Source of the DNA: an uncultured Collinsella sp.
GTDB taxonomy: Bacteria; Actinomycetota; Coriobacteriia; Coriobacteriales; Coriobacteriaceae
Length of the DNA stretch: 64,000 nucleotides
Assembly: GCA_902494195.1 (NCBI GenBank)
Contig: CABUSH010000005.1
Coordinates: 44,792-108,791, forward strand
Direction of reading: 5' to 3'
Shown: positions 48,032 to 58,724 of the stretch, one piece after another
How the letters are laid out: each line of letters begins with the position of its first letter
Position numbering within the stretch: position 1 is the first letter of the stretch
Position numbers and translations under genes: made by a program
The notes under the pieces: generated by a model
The model's input: the letters and a program-made list of their open reading frames with translations, nothing else
Database searches by the model: none
Told to the model about the DNA's origin: nothing

Positions 48032-50116
48032 CTAGATACAGAACCCGGGGATCACACAGGTTAGCTTGTTTGGCTTTTCCGCAGGCGTTGCGTACGTAAA
48101 GACGTCGCCGTCGTGCCCCACGCGGTTCATATAGAGCGTGCCTTCGCTCTCCGATGTGTCGGGGCTCACCGTGCGCTCCCACCAGCAGGTGTCCTTGCCC
48201 TTCCACTGGCGGACCATCGTCTCGTTCGTGGAATACGGGCTCACCTTGAGCTCGCGGAAGAGCTGATACTCCTTGCCCTCGCCGTTGTAGATGTCTGCCA
48301 GGTAGTGATAGTCCTCGGTAAACGAATCGGGCGGTTGCGTACCGCACAGCTCGACCATGGCGGGCAGCCAAAGGGTTGCGGGCAACTCGCTCAGGCACGA
48401 TGCGCTGTTGGCGGCGCCCACATTGTTCGAGACCTTCTTGACCCCTTTAATGAGTGCGCGCAACTCGTTGGGCAGCAGCTTAAGGCCGTCGCCGTTGAGC
48501 CATTCCCGCAGCTCGCAATCTGCCCAGCCGGCGCTCGGCGGTTCAGCCGCAGCGTTGCGCTCGGCAATACCCGCATCGAACATAAACGTCAGTCCGGCCT
48601 TGCCCGTCCCGTCCAGAAGCTCATCGTGGCGGATGCCCACAAGCTGCGCGCCAACCTGCAGCCCGTTGGTGAGCGTGACACGCTTGGTACACGGATAGGG
48701 GATATGCCCATCGGCATCGAGCAGATGATAGCGCCTGGCAATCTCGCGTGCCTCGCTACGGGTCTCGGTGGCCTTAATCTTGAGCGAAATCTCCTGCAGC
48801 TGATCCCAAGTGTAGTCGTCAAGTGAACTGCGGATGCCGTCCAGGTAGTCGGGGATGCCAAAGCCATGGGTTGCCGCCCCGATAACGCCGAGCCCCGCAA
48901 CGGCTGCGACAACGCCACCGATAATAAAGCGGCGGCGGGTCATGGCATCGTGCCGGGCCTGCTCCAGGATCTCTCGCGCGCGCTCGCCGGCGACGTCGAC
49001 CTTAAGGTGTGTACCGGAGTCGATGTCGATTGCGGCGTCACTGCCTGTGCCTTCGCGGCCCTCGGATTCGGCATCGGTGAGGTATGCCGAGAGCACCTCG
49101 AGCATCTGCTGCTCGGTGGGACGATCGCACTGCTCGACTGAGAGACCCTTCATGATGATTTGGACGAGCGCTTCATCGCCCTCGCAGCGCGGCTCGAGCG
49201 GTGCCGGCTTGGTCTTGGTCTTTACGAGATAGAACGAGCCGGTTGCAGCGGCGTCCGTCGACTCAAAGTCAAACGGTTTGCGACCGCTGTAGAGCTGGTA
49301 CAGAATGCTCGAAAGCGCATAGACGTCGATTGCCGGCGAACGGCGAAGGGCCGCGATGCCTTCGATATCCTGCGTGAGCATCTCGGGCGCGGCGTATGCG
49401 GGCGTGGCAAAGCGCCAGATGTCGGCGCGCCGGGTGATCGTGTCGTCGCCGAGAGCCATGGTCGCGGAGCCCATGTCGATGAGGCAGGGGTCAAAGGAGC
49501 AATCAGCAATCTGCTGCTCGAGCGTTCGGCTGGTGGTGCGGAACATGATATTGGCAGGCGACAGGTCGCGATGGATGACCGGATTCACGAGGCCTTGGGT
49601 CATCAGGAGCGCGCGAAGCACGGCGTTTCCGACGGCGGCGACCATCTGGGTGGTCAGCCCGCCCGAGGCGTCGTGAGGAAGCAAGGGCAGCGCCTGCTTG
49701 AGCGAGGTGCCCTCGATCCACTCCATGAGGATGAGCGGGTCATCCTCGCACGATCCGTAGCCATAGACGCGTGGAAATCCGCGCAGGTGCGAGACGGTAC
49801 ACAGATGACGGTACTCCTCGAACAGCGCGGCGGTGTTGGCCAGGTGCGCTGTCGATTGCTCGGCGGAGCGGTCGGGGGCTTGGCCGGAAAGGATGGCGTT
49901 GTCCTTGAGTAGTTTGACGGCAAAGACCTCGCCGCTCGTGTTGGTCGCGCGCAACACGTGACCGATGTTGCCGTTGTCGCGGTGGGTCGTCTGGAGAATA
50001 AGCGTCATAAACCGACGCTTGGCGTCGTCCTCGGCGCTGGGATCGACCGCCACGGCGGTGTCGAACGTATCGAGACGGATGAGTCTGTCGCCATAGGCGC
50101 TATCGGTAGTATCCAT
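48032..50116 (-). CDS. Membrane-anchored Ser/Thr protein kinase with C-terminal DUF6273-like domain
   Basis: A 694-residue protein. The N-terminal kinase domain (to about residue 330) shows VFAVKLL (ATP lysine), VIHRDLSPANIMF (catalytic loop) and a divergent metal motif DMG in LIDMGSA instead of DFG. AAPEML follows. A single membrane helix (RRFIIGGVVAAVAGLGVIGAA) sits near residue 400. The external C-terminal part (ELREWLNGDGLKLLPNELRALIKGV...) resembles DUF6273-type domains. It may sense an outside signal and phosphorylate cytoplasmic targets. The FHA-domain gene just upstream on the same strand is a likely phospho-threonine reader partner. Confidence 0.85.
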   Translation of the reverse strand: MDTTDSAYGDRLIRLDTFDTAVAVDPSAEDDAKRRFMTLILQTTHRDNGNIGHVLRATNTSGEVFAVKLLKDNAILSGQAPDRSAEQSTAHLANTAALFEEYRHLCTVSHLRGFPRVYGYGSCEDDPLILMEWIEGTSLKQALPLLPHDASGGLTTQMVAAVGNAVLRALLMTQGLVNPVIHRDLSPANIMFRTTSRTLEQQIADCSFDPCLIDMGSATMALGDDTITRRADIWRFATPAYAAPEMLTQDIEGIAALRRSPAIDVYALSSILYQLYSGRKPFDFESTDAAATGSFYLVKTKTKPAPLEPRCEGDEALVQIIMKGLSVEQCDRPTEQQMLEVLSAYLTDAESEGREGTGSDAAIDIDSGTHLKVDVAGERAREILEQARHDAMTRRRFIIGGVVAAVAGLGVIGAATHGFGIPDYLDGIRSSLDDYTWDQLQEISLKIKATETRSEAREIARRYHLLDADGHIPYPCTKRVTLTNGLQVGAQLVGIRHDELLDGTGKAGLTFMFDAGIAERNAAAEPPSAGWADCELREWLNGDGLKLLPNELRALIKGVKKVSNNVGAANSASCLSELPATLWLPAMVELCGTQPPDSFTEDYHYLADIYNGEGKEYQLFRELKVSPYSTNETMVRQWKGKDTCWWERTVSPDTSESEGTLYMNRVGHDGDVFTYATPAEKPNKLTCVIPGFCI

Positions 50117-50148
50117 GGCGTTCCTTTGTCTGGCATGGGTTGCCGCGC

Positions 50149-50209
50149 GTACACGTGAGCAGTGCGGATATCGGTAAAGTACCATGATAGCCGCACTGCT
50201 CACGTGTAC
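50149..50209. other. Perfect 19-bp inverted repeat between the FHA and kinase genes
   Basis: Arms at 50149-50167 and 50191-50209 (each containing ACACGTGAGCAGTGCGG or its complement) flank 23 bases. No T run follows on either strand, so it is not a typical terminator. It may be an operator, an mRNA processing stem or another hairpin element. Confidence 0.7.
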
Positions 50210-50287
50210 CGCTGAGTATTGTCGTTTACGACACAGAAGGTAGAAGACGAAAGACGGACGGCGACCGTCTTCCGATCGCTGTCCGTG

Positions 50288-51250
50288 CTAGTCCACAATG
50301 ACAAGGAATGTCGTGTAGAGACCCAGATGGAGCCTGTCGCTGTTGGCGATTTCCACGGGGGGATAGACTTTGCCGGGTTCGCGTTGGTCGCGCGGCGGCT
50401 CAATCACAATATCGCCGTCGCCCGCGCCCGATTCGAGCACTGTGCCGTTGGTCGATCCAAGGCCCTGGGCGTACCAGTGCTCACCCTCGAGCCAAATACG
50501 AAGATGCTCGCGCGAGGCGTCGGCGCCTACATCGGTGATGCTGGGCGAGGTTTTGGGCAAAGAACCAATCACGGTGCCGCGCGGATTGCGTGTGAGGGGA
50601 TGGATTTGCATGTCGGCGCAGTTGTCGGCATGGGTTCTGAGCAGACCGAGGTTGGGAGCGACGGTGTGCGGCTGCTCCAGGCTGCTCATAAAGCCACGTC
50701 CGACGGTAGTTTCGGTGGTGCCAAAGTGCCCGCCCGTCTTGCTGTCGCAAAAGCGCTCGACGGTGGCCACGCCCTGAACGGGATCGGCGAGCGCCCCCGT
50801 TGCCACAAAGAGCATCAAGAAGAGCGTGCTTTTTTCGCGCACGGCATTGCCGTCAAAGTTGTCGATGCGATTGAGGGCATTTGCATATAGGCGGCTGTCC
50901 AGCTTGTAGCTGGCGAGAGCCGACATCATTTCGTTGGCGGCCGGACCGCGATAGTGCTCGGCGATTGCCTGATAGGCGGACTCGCCGCCGCCGAGCTTGC
51001 TGCAGATTGCCGCGGAAAGGTTGAGCGTGGTGACGGTAAAGTCGCTGTAGATGGCGGGCGCGCACTGGTCAGGCTTGCGATGGACGATGTAACGGGTGAG
51101 ATACGAGCGGTTGGAAGAGCATTTCTCGAGCAGGGTACTGCCGAGATAAGAGTTTCCATTGATGAGCATTCGGGCGATCTCGAGATGTTTAAGACCGCCG
51201 AACGAGCGAATATCGTTATAGAGGACCGAGCAAGGCGTCTCTGCTGCCAC
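50288..51250 (-). CDS. FHA domain-containing protein
   Basis: A 320-residue protein. The C-terminal FHA domain (residues ~225-320) has the phospho-threonine-binding pattern TVIGSLPKTSP, SREHLRIW and GSTNGTVL. The N-terminal ~200 residues are helical (NDIRSFGGLKHLEIARMLINGNSYLGSTLLEKC..., DSRLYANALNRIDNFDG) and not recognised. The start is GTG 51250, behind AAAGGAGGT; the longer open frame upstream includes the ribosome binding site itself. Being upstream of a Ser/Thr kinase gene, it probably reads kinase-made phosphothreonine. Confidence 0.85.
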   Translation of the reverse strand: MAAETPCSVLYNDIRSFGGLKHLEIARMLINGNSYLGSTLLEKCSSNRSYLTRYIVHRKPDQCAPAIYSDFTVTTLNLSAAICSKLGGGESAYQAIAEHYRGPAANEMMSALASYKLDSRLYANALNRIDNFDGNAVREKSTLFLMLFVATGALADPVQGVATVERFCDSKTGGHFGTTETTVGRGFMSSLEQPHTVAPNLGLLRTHADNCADMQIHPLTRNPRGTVIGSLPKTSPSITDVGADASREHLRIWLEGEHWYAQGLGSTNGTVLESGAGDGDIVIEPPRDQREPGKVYPPVEIANSDRLHLGLYTTFLVIVD

Positions 51251-51428
51251 GGATACCTCCTTTGATTGCTTCCTAGCCAATATGGCGATAGGAATTAATG
51301 GCCCCCGGTGGGCGACGTATTAAATGGCTGCGCAATATATAGCGTAACCAAAGCAACATTATAGGCCACATGTTCGAAATTGCAGGAAGAACGAGAGATT
51401 TGGTTTGGACTGGACGGAAATCCCCCTC

Positions 51429-51488
51429 TGTCTTGATCTATAACAATTAGGACCCGGTTTTGCCCTGCATCTGTTACAGATTGAGACA
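51429..51488. repeat. Family-b single unit
   Basis: A single element with TGTCTTGATCTATAACA on the left and TGTTACAGATTGAGACA on the right. Its loop is 26 nt, the only full copy in the window that departs from 25. It lies between the FHA gene and the helicase promoter. Confidence 0.88.
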
Positions 51489-51553
51489 ATCGGCCAGGCC
51501 CACCTCGTCCACCTCGTCATCTGTGGTTTACGTGGGGGCATGCGAAGCACGGG

Positions 51554-51758
51554 TATACTAACCGGCGGCGAATCTGCTCCATCGCTTAGAGCTGCTGCGT
51601 CTGGACGGCGCGTGATAGGGCTGCCAAAGCGATCGCCAGCGTGCTGAGCAACGTCCTCTCTGTGCGCACCCGTTTTTGTATGTATTAGCGCACTACCACG
51701 CACGCCAGCGCGGCCGCATGCCGTGCCCATAGCGCGTGCAGATAAGGAACAACAACAT
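51554..51758 (+). promoter_or_regulatory. Probable promoter and long 5' leader of the DEAD-box helicase
   Basis: TATACT at 51554-51559 is the best -10 box; no good -35 is found at 17 bases. If used, the leader would be about 190 nt, as often seen in cold-induced helicase genes. No clear structure was recognised in it. Confidence 0.4.
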
Positions 51759-53960
<2,202 letters not shown>

Positions 53961-53992
53961 CATACGCATCGCACGCTAGCGTGAGACAAGCT

Positions 53993-54027
53993 AAGGGCCC
54001 GAACAAACAACGCTCGGGCCCTTTTGT
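53993..54027 (+). terminator. Rho-independent terminator of the helicase gene
   Basis: AAGGGCCCGA (53993-54002) pairs with TCGGGCCCTT (54014-54023), followed by a T stretch. Confidence 0.9.
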
Positions 54028-54577
54028 TTGCCGTGTCCATCGCTAATTCAAACGTGATTTTCGCGGGAATGCATCTGGGGGATGCCGAGGACCTATTTTC
54101 CGCCATGCAGCAATGGGTCCTATGGGGTGCGCCGTGCATTTTTTGGAGTATTCAGCAGCTCTAGCTGGCTGCATACGATTCGGTATTGCCAATGGCGGCC
54201 TTCAGATATCTCCTATGAGCGTTTGAGTTAGATTTCGCCGTTTTTCGAAGCAAAGGTACGTCATTCTCGCTATGTCGGAACCCTAAATGACGCAGCGCCC
54301 TACAGTTTTGCCCGCCCGCGGCGGTGCTGGCGCGGTCACGTTGCAGAATACTCCGTTTTTTGCACGGGCCAGGATGGGGTACCTCAGGAGAACACGGCGG
54401 TATCCCGTAAATATATACAATCTGTACCGTAATTTATACAAAACGAAGAGGCAGACAACGTAGGGTGGGTGTATTGGGGTGTTTGGTGCACCAAAACGGG
54501 GATCCCACGTACCGTATACTCTGGCTGGATGTGAAAGCGGCTTGACGTGTTGCCAGGCGTAGGGGGAGGGTGCCTCG
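54028..54577. other. Non-coding stretch with an inverted pair of 24-nt motifs
   Basis: No gene is evident in 550 bases. A 24-nt motif with GGAGTATTC at 54134-54157 recurs in inverted orientation at 54342-54365. An AT-rich segment with TATACAATCTGTACC lies near 54414-54428. A TATACT near 54517 could be the -10 box of the next gene. Confidence 0.5.
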
Positions 54578-55339
54578 ATGGACGTATTCGAAATTGTGTT
54601 TAGTCCGACGGGCGGAACGCGGAAGGTGTCTGGCCTTGTGGCCGGGGCGCTGGACAAGAATACCGTTACCGTCGATTTGACCGATAACGGGCTAGATTTC
54701 AGCGCTGTCTCGATGACTGAGGACGACGTGGCCGTAATCTCTGCGCCGGCGTATGCCGGTAGAATCCCGGCTGTGGTGGCTGACCGGTTGGGCATGGTGC
54801 GCGGCAACGGGACTCGGACTGTTTTGGTTTGTGTATACGGAAACCGCGCGTTTGAGGACACGCTCGTAGAGCTGGAGGACGTTGCGAAGCGCGCTGGATT
54901 TAGGGTGGTTGCAGCGGTTTCTGCTATTGCTGAGCATTCCGTTGCTCGTCAGTTTGCTGCTGGGCGACCGGATGCGCAGGATGTGGCGCAGCTCGCAGAG
55001 TTTGCGCAGCAAATTCAGCAAAAGCTGTTGGCTGAGGATGCATCCGAGCCCTCTGTTCCCGGCAATCGTCCTTATAAACAAGCTGGAGGTCATCGCATGG
55101 CACCCGAGGCAACAGAGGATTGCGTCTCCTGCGGTGCATGCGCCGCGGCGTGCCCCGTTTGTGCTATCGACAAGGGTGACCCCAAGCGAGCAGCTGGCAA
55201 GGCGTGCATCTCCTGCATGCGCTGCATCGCCGTATGTCCGCGAGGCGCTCGCAAGCTTGATCCCAACAAGCTATCCGCTGTTTCCCAGATGTTGAGCAAG
55301 GTTTGCGTCGTGCGGAAGGAATGCGAGCTCTTCATCTAG
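54578..55339 (+). CDS. EFR1-type flavodoxin-ferredoxin fusion protein
   Basis: A 253-residue protein. The N-terminal flavodoxin-like domain (residues 1-150) has FSPTGGTRKVSG for FMN phosphate binding and APAYAGRIPAVV. The C-terminal domain has two 4Fe-4S ferredoxin motifs, CVSCGACAAACPVCA and CISCMRCIAVCPRGA. This 'EFR1 family ferrodoxin' arrangement is common in gut anaerobes and moves electrons between low-potential carriers. The specific partner is unknown. The gene stands alone. Confidence 0.9.
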   Translation: MDVFEIVFSPTGGTRKVSGLVAGALDKNTVTVDLTDNGLDFSAVSMTEDDVAVISAPAYAGRIPAVVADRLGMVRGNGTRTVLVCVYGNRAFEDTLVELEDVAKRAGFRVVAAVSAIAEHSVARQFAAGRPDAQDVAQLAEFAQQIQQKLLAEDASEPSVPGNRPYKQAGGHRMAPEATEDCVSCGACAAACPVCAIDKGDPKRAAGKACISCMRCIAVCPRGARKLDPNKLSAVSQMLSKVCVVRKECELFI

Positions 55340-55503
55340 CGCATACGAAATTGCTGCAAGGAGTGCTCCTGGGTGCCGGCGGGAAAGGAACGTCCCTAAG
55401 TGCCGCCTAAATACCGTTTATCGAAGAAAAAATACCGCTCACCGGTCATAATGACTATTCTGGCTTTGGGCTTGTCTACAATAGCTCCCGTAAAAAGAAA
55501 TGC

Positions 55504-55594
55504 GGAAGGTTACCGAGTCCCTCGGACGTGGGCCTAACCAAAGTCTTTGATTGGATGTGTCTCTATGGATGCATTCGGTTGATTTTGGTTGGGC
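55504..55594 (+). promoter_or_regulatory. Leader with two mutually exclusive hairpins, candidate antiterminator target
   Basis: GGTTACCGAG (55508-55517) can pair with CTCGG and TAACC (55521-55525, 55535-55539). The same GCCTAACCAAA (55532-55542) can instead pair over 11 bp with TTTGGTTGGGC (55584-55594). The first hairpin loosely resembles the ribonucleic antiterminator of BglG/LicT regulators, and such a regulator is encoded two genes on. The second stem lacks a strong T run, so a terminator role is not shown. Confidence 0.5.
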
Positions 55595-55619
55595 TATATT
55601 TATGAAGGGACATGCCACC

Positions 55620-56132
55620 ATGGGTTTCTTTTCTCGCCTTATGGGTGGCTCGGACAAGCAGGCGACTGCGACTTCCGAGTTCGAGATTCTCGCCCCTGTT
55701 TCCGGCGAGCTTGTTAATCTAGAAAATACCAATGACCCCGCTTTTAGCAGTCGTGCAGTGGGCGATGGCGTTGCCGTGGTTCCCCAAGAGGGAACGGTGT
55801 GCGCTCCTGTTTCCGGTACCGTTGCGGCGCTGTTTCCGACTGAGCACGCGCTGGGCATCATGTCCGACGACAGCTCTGCTCAGGTGATGCTGCACATCGG
55901 AATCGACACTGTTAAGCTTGAGGGCAAGGGCTTCCATGCGCTTGTTGCCCAGGGTGACCATGTCGACGCGGGCCAGCCCCTCGTCGAGGTCGATTTCGAC
56001 GTGGTTCGCGCCGCCGGTTTCGATCCCACGGTCTTCGTTATCGTGTGCGAGCGCTCGGAGAACTCGACTCTTCGTGAGCATGCTTCCGGCCCTGTTGCTG
56101 TTAAAGAGCCTGTCGTCTGGCTTTCCGAGTAA
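55620..56132 (+). CDS. PTS glucose-type EIIA protein
   Basis: A 170-residue single-domain EIIA of the glucose superfamily. It shows LAPVSGELVNLENTNDPAFSS, GTVCAPVSGTVAALFPTEHALGI (H76) and VMLHIGIDTVKLEGKGF with the phosphorylated H92. It accepts phosphate from HPr and passes it to the IIB domain of the permease encoded downstream, and possibly to MurP, which has no EIIA. The ATG at 55620 is chosen because AAGGGA lies nine bases before it and the family begins MGFF-like. Confidence 0.92.
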   Translation: MGFFSRLMGGSDKQATATSEFEILAPVSGELVNLENTNDPAFSSRAVGDGVAVVPQEGTVCAPVSGTVAALFPTEHALGIMSDDSSAQVMLHIGIDTVKLEGKGFHALVAQGDHVDAGQPLVEVDFDVVRAAGFDPTVFVIVCERSENSTLREHASGPVAVKEPVVWLSE

Positions 56133-56150
56133 ATTCTTGTGGTGGGTACC

Positions 56151-57005
56151 GTGGTTATCAAGCGAGTTTTTAACAACAACGTCGCAATGGTCACTTCGGA
56201 CGATGGCTCCGAGCTCATCGTCATCGGTCGAGGCCTCTGCTTTGGTCGCCATGCCGGCGATGCCATCGATGAGACGTCGGTCGAAAAGACCTATGCGTTG
56301 CAGGAGGGAACTTCTCAGGATTCGCGTACGATCGACCGCTTGGCACATCTTTTAGAGTCCATCCCCACCGTCAACCTCGTGATTTCCGAGGACATCGTTC
56401 AGATGCTTCGTCGAGAGCTCAATGTCGACATCAACGATAAGATCCTCATTGCTCTCGCAGACCATATCAGCCTTGCTTTGGAGCGCGAGCGCAAGGGCGT
56501 TCCGTGCGAGAATCCGCTGCTGCTCGAGATCCAGCAGTTCTATCGCAAGGAGTATGCGCTTGCGGGCCGCGCGCTGCAGATTATCAAGGAGTATATGGGC
56601 ATCCAGATGAGCGAGGAGGAGCAGGGCTTCATTACCTTGCATATCGTCAACGCCACCATGCCGCAGCGCTCTGACCGCCTGATTGTTTCGGTCCAGCTTG
56701 TTCGCGACGTGCTTGCGATTGTTTCCGAGCGCTATGCCACGACCCTCGATGACACCTCGCTGCCTTACGAACGCTTCGTTCGTCACCTGCAGTTTTTCGC
56801 ACAGCGAGCGCTCGATCCTACGGCCGGGCAAATCAACGGAGACGCGCTGTTCCGAATCGATGAAACGGCGTATCCGTGCGCATTCTCGTGCGCGGACGCC
56901 ATAGCCGCCCACTTGTCGTCTACCTTTAACGTTGTCGTTACTGATGCTGAGAAGAGTTATCTCGCATATCACATTGTTAACCTGCTTGGAGAACCTGGTC
57001 TCTAG
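56151..57005 (+). CDS. BglG/LicT family transcriptional antiterminator
   Basis: About 284 residues. The N-terminal RNA-binding domain starts VIKRVFNNNVAMVTSDDGSELIVIGRGLCFG, the CAT domain of this family. Two PRD domains follow with histidines in ALADHISLAL, ITLHIVNA and YLAYHIVNL that are phosphorylated by PTS proteins. It should bind a leader hairpin and allow transcription of the PTS operon when substrate is present. Start is GTG 56151, which matches family length, though GTG 56139 and 56142 are also in frame. It sits between the EIIA and EIIBC genes. Confidence 0.88.
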   Translation: MVIKRVFNNNVAMVTSDDGSELIVIGRGLCFGRHAGDAIDETSVEKTYALQEGTSQDSRTIDRLAHLLESIPTVNLVISEDIVQMLRRELNVDINDKILIALADHISLALERERKGVPCENPLLLEIQQFYRKEYALAGRALQIIKEYMGIQMSEEEQGFITLHIVNATMPQRSDRLIVSVQLVRDVLAIVSERYATTLDDTSLPYERFVRHLQFFAQRALDPTAGQINGDALFRIDETAYPCAFSCADAIAAHLSSTFNVVVTDAEKSYLAYHIVNLLGEPGL

Positions 57006-57104
57006 GCATAACGTGCCCACACATCGATTGATATAAGGCAGGGCTTACGGTCTTGCCCAGGGCACATCTGTCTTAATTTGCGGAAAAGGAAGGGGAGTAC
57101 CGCT

Positions 57105-58721
57105 ATGACCGCAAAAAAGAAGTTCAATTTCAAAGCGCCGTTGGAGGTGTTCGCGAAGTCAATCGTCCAGCCGATGATGTATCTCTCGGTTGCCGGCATC
57201 CTGCTCATCGTGGGCATCATTCTGACCAACAAGACCATCTGCGCTTTGGTCCCCGTACTGGGCTCCGGTCCGTTCCAGCTTGTGGGCGCCGTTGTCTATC
57301 AGTCGCTGATGTTTATCATCAACAACCTCTCGATTCTGTTCTGCGTTGGCATCGCCGGCGCCATGGCAAAGAAGAACAAGGGCCATGCTTCGCTGATCGC
57401 CCTGATGTCGTTCTTCCTGTTCCTGCAGGCTAACAACATCGTGCTCAACGCCACCGGCTCTCTTGCCGATGCGAGCGGCATGCTCGGTCTTACCGGAACC
57501 GGCCAGGCCACCGTTATGGGCATCCAGGTACTCGATACCGGCGTGTTTGGCGGCATCATTCTCGGTTGCATCACCGGTGCCGTGTTCAACAAGTACTCGA
57601 ACAAGCAGTTCCCCATTGCCCTTTCGATGTTCTCGGGCGTTCGCTTCCCGTTCCTGATCATGATCATCATTTCCTGGATCATGGGCGCTGGCTTCTGCAT
57701 CGTTTGGCCTCCGGTTCAGGGCGCCATCTCCTCCGTTGCCGGCATCATTAAGGAGTCGGGCAACATCGGTCTGTTTATCTACGGCATGCTCAACAAGCTG
57801 CTCGTTCCCACCGGTCTGCACCACCTCATCTACACTCCGTTCCAGTTCTCCGATGTGGGTGGCACCCTGACGCTGGGTGATCAGGTTATCGCCGGCGCCT
57901 ATCCCATCCGTGTCGCCGAGATGGCAATGACGGGCCAGCCCTTCTCCGATAGCACCTACTTCAACAGCTACACCTTCAACAACCTGTGGCCCTACATCGG
58001 TATCGGTCTCGCCTTTATCTTCACCGCTTACAAGGGGAACAAGGATAAGACCAAGGCCGTTATCATCCCGCTGATCATCACCGCCGTGCTCTCCTGTGTC
58101 ACCGAGCCCATGGACTTCCTCTTTGTCTTTGCCGCTCCCGTGCTCTTTGTTGTTCACTCGGTTCTTTCCGGTATCTTCCTGGTCCTGCTCAAGGTCCTCT
58201 CCGTGCCCGCTTCGACTGCAGGCGGCATCATCAACATCGTGGTTTCCAACCTGGTCCTCGGTGTCGACAAGACCAACTGGCCGATGATGCTGGTGCTTGG
58301 AGTCGTCAACGCCGCTCTGTACTTCTTCCTCTTCACCTTCCTTATTAAGAAGCTCAACCTCCACACGCCTGGCCGCGAGGAGGAGTCCGAGCTCGCCGAG
58401 TCCGTTGCCGAGGGCGAGGCCGCCGCGTCTGTCGCGGTGAAGCAGGGCGCTGTTGCCGCAGCTCCCGCAGAGGGCGTCGATGCAGGTATTGCCGACCTGG
58501 TCGCAGGTCTTGGCGGCAAGGACAACATCGAGGAGCTCGAGAATTGCTTTACGCGTCTCCGCGTGAACGTTAAGAACCCGGACCTCATCGATGAGAACCT
58601 CATCAACCACGTGCCCAACAGCGGCATCAACCGCAACGGCAACAATATCCAGATCATCTTTGGCATGAAGGTCGCCGAGATGCGCGACAAGGTCGAAAAC
58701 GCAATTGAGAAGGAGCAGTAA
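57105..58721 (+). CDS. PTS EIICB permease, alpha-glucoside type
   Basis: A 538-residue permease with the membrane IIC domain first (about ten helices; PTGLHHLIYTPFQF and TEPMDFLFVFAAP are the conserved loops). A Glu/Ala-rich linker near residues 425-460 follows, and a C-terminal IIB domain with phosphorylated C481 in ENCFTRLRV. The order and the adjacent GH4 gene point to the maltose/alpha-glucoside group (MalX/GlvC-like). It would phosphorylate a disaccharide at C6' during uptake. GGAAGGGGAG lies before the ATG. The exact sugar is inference from context. Confidence 0.9.
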   Translation: MTAKKKFNFKAPLEVFAKSIVQPMMYLSVAGILLIVGIILTNKTICALVPVLGSGPFQLVGAVVYQSLMFIINNLSILFCVGIAGAMAKKNKGHASLIALMSFFLFLQANNIVLNATGSLADASGMLGLTGTGQATVMGIQVLDTGVFGGIILGCITGAVFNKYSNKQFPIALSMFSGVRFPFLIMIIISWIMGAGFCIVWPPVQGAISSVAGIIKESGNIGLFIYGMLNKLLVPTGLHHLIYTPFQFSDVGGTLTLGDQVIAGAYPIRVAEMAMTGQPFSDSTYFNSYTFNNLWPYIGIGLAFIFTAYKGNKDKTKAVIIPLIITAVLSCVTEPMDFLFVFAAPVLFVVHSVLSGIFLVLLKVLSVPASTAGGIINIVVSNLVLGVDKTNWPMMLVLGVVNAALYFFLFTFLIKKLNLHTPGREEESELAESVAEGEAAASVAVKQGAVAAAPAEGVDAGIADLVAGLGGKDNIEELENCFTRLRVNVKNPDLIDENLINHVPNSGINRNGNNIQIIFGMKVAEMRDKVENAIEKEQ

Positions 58722-58724
58722 ACA

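Noticed and set aside
54414..54436. Another family-b unit (CAATCTGTACC)
   Set aside because: Only about nine bases match and no inverted partner lies at the expected distance.
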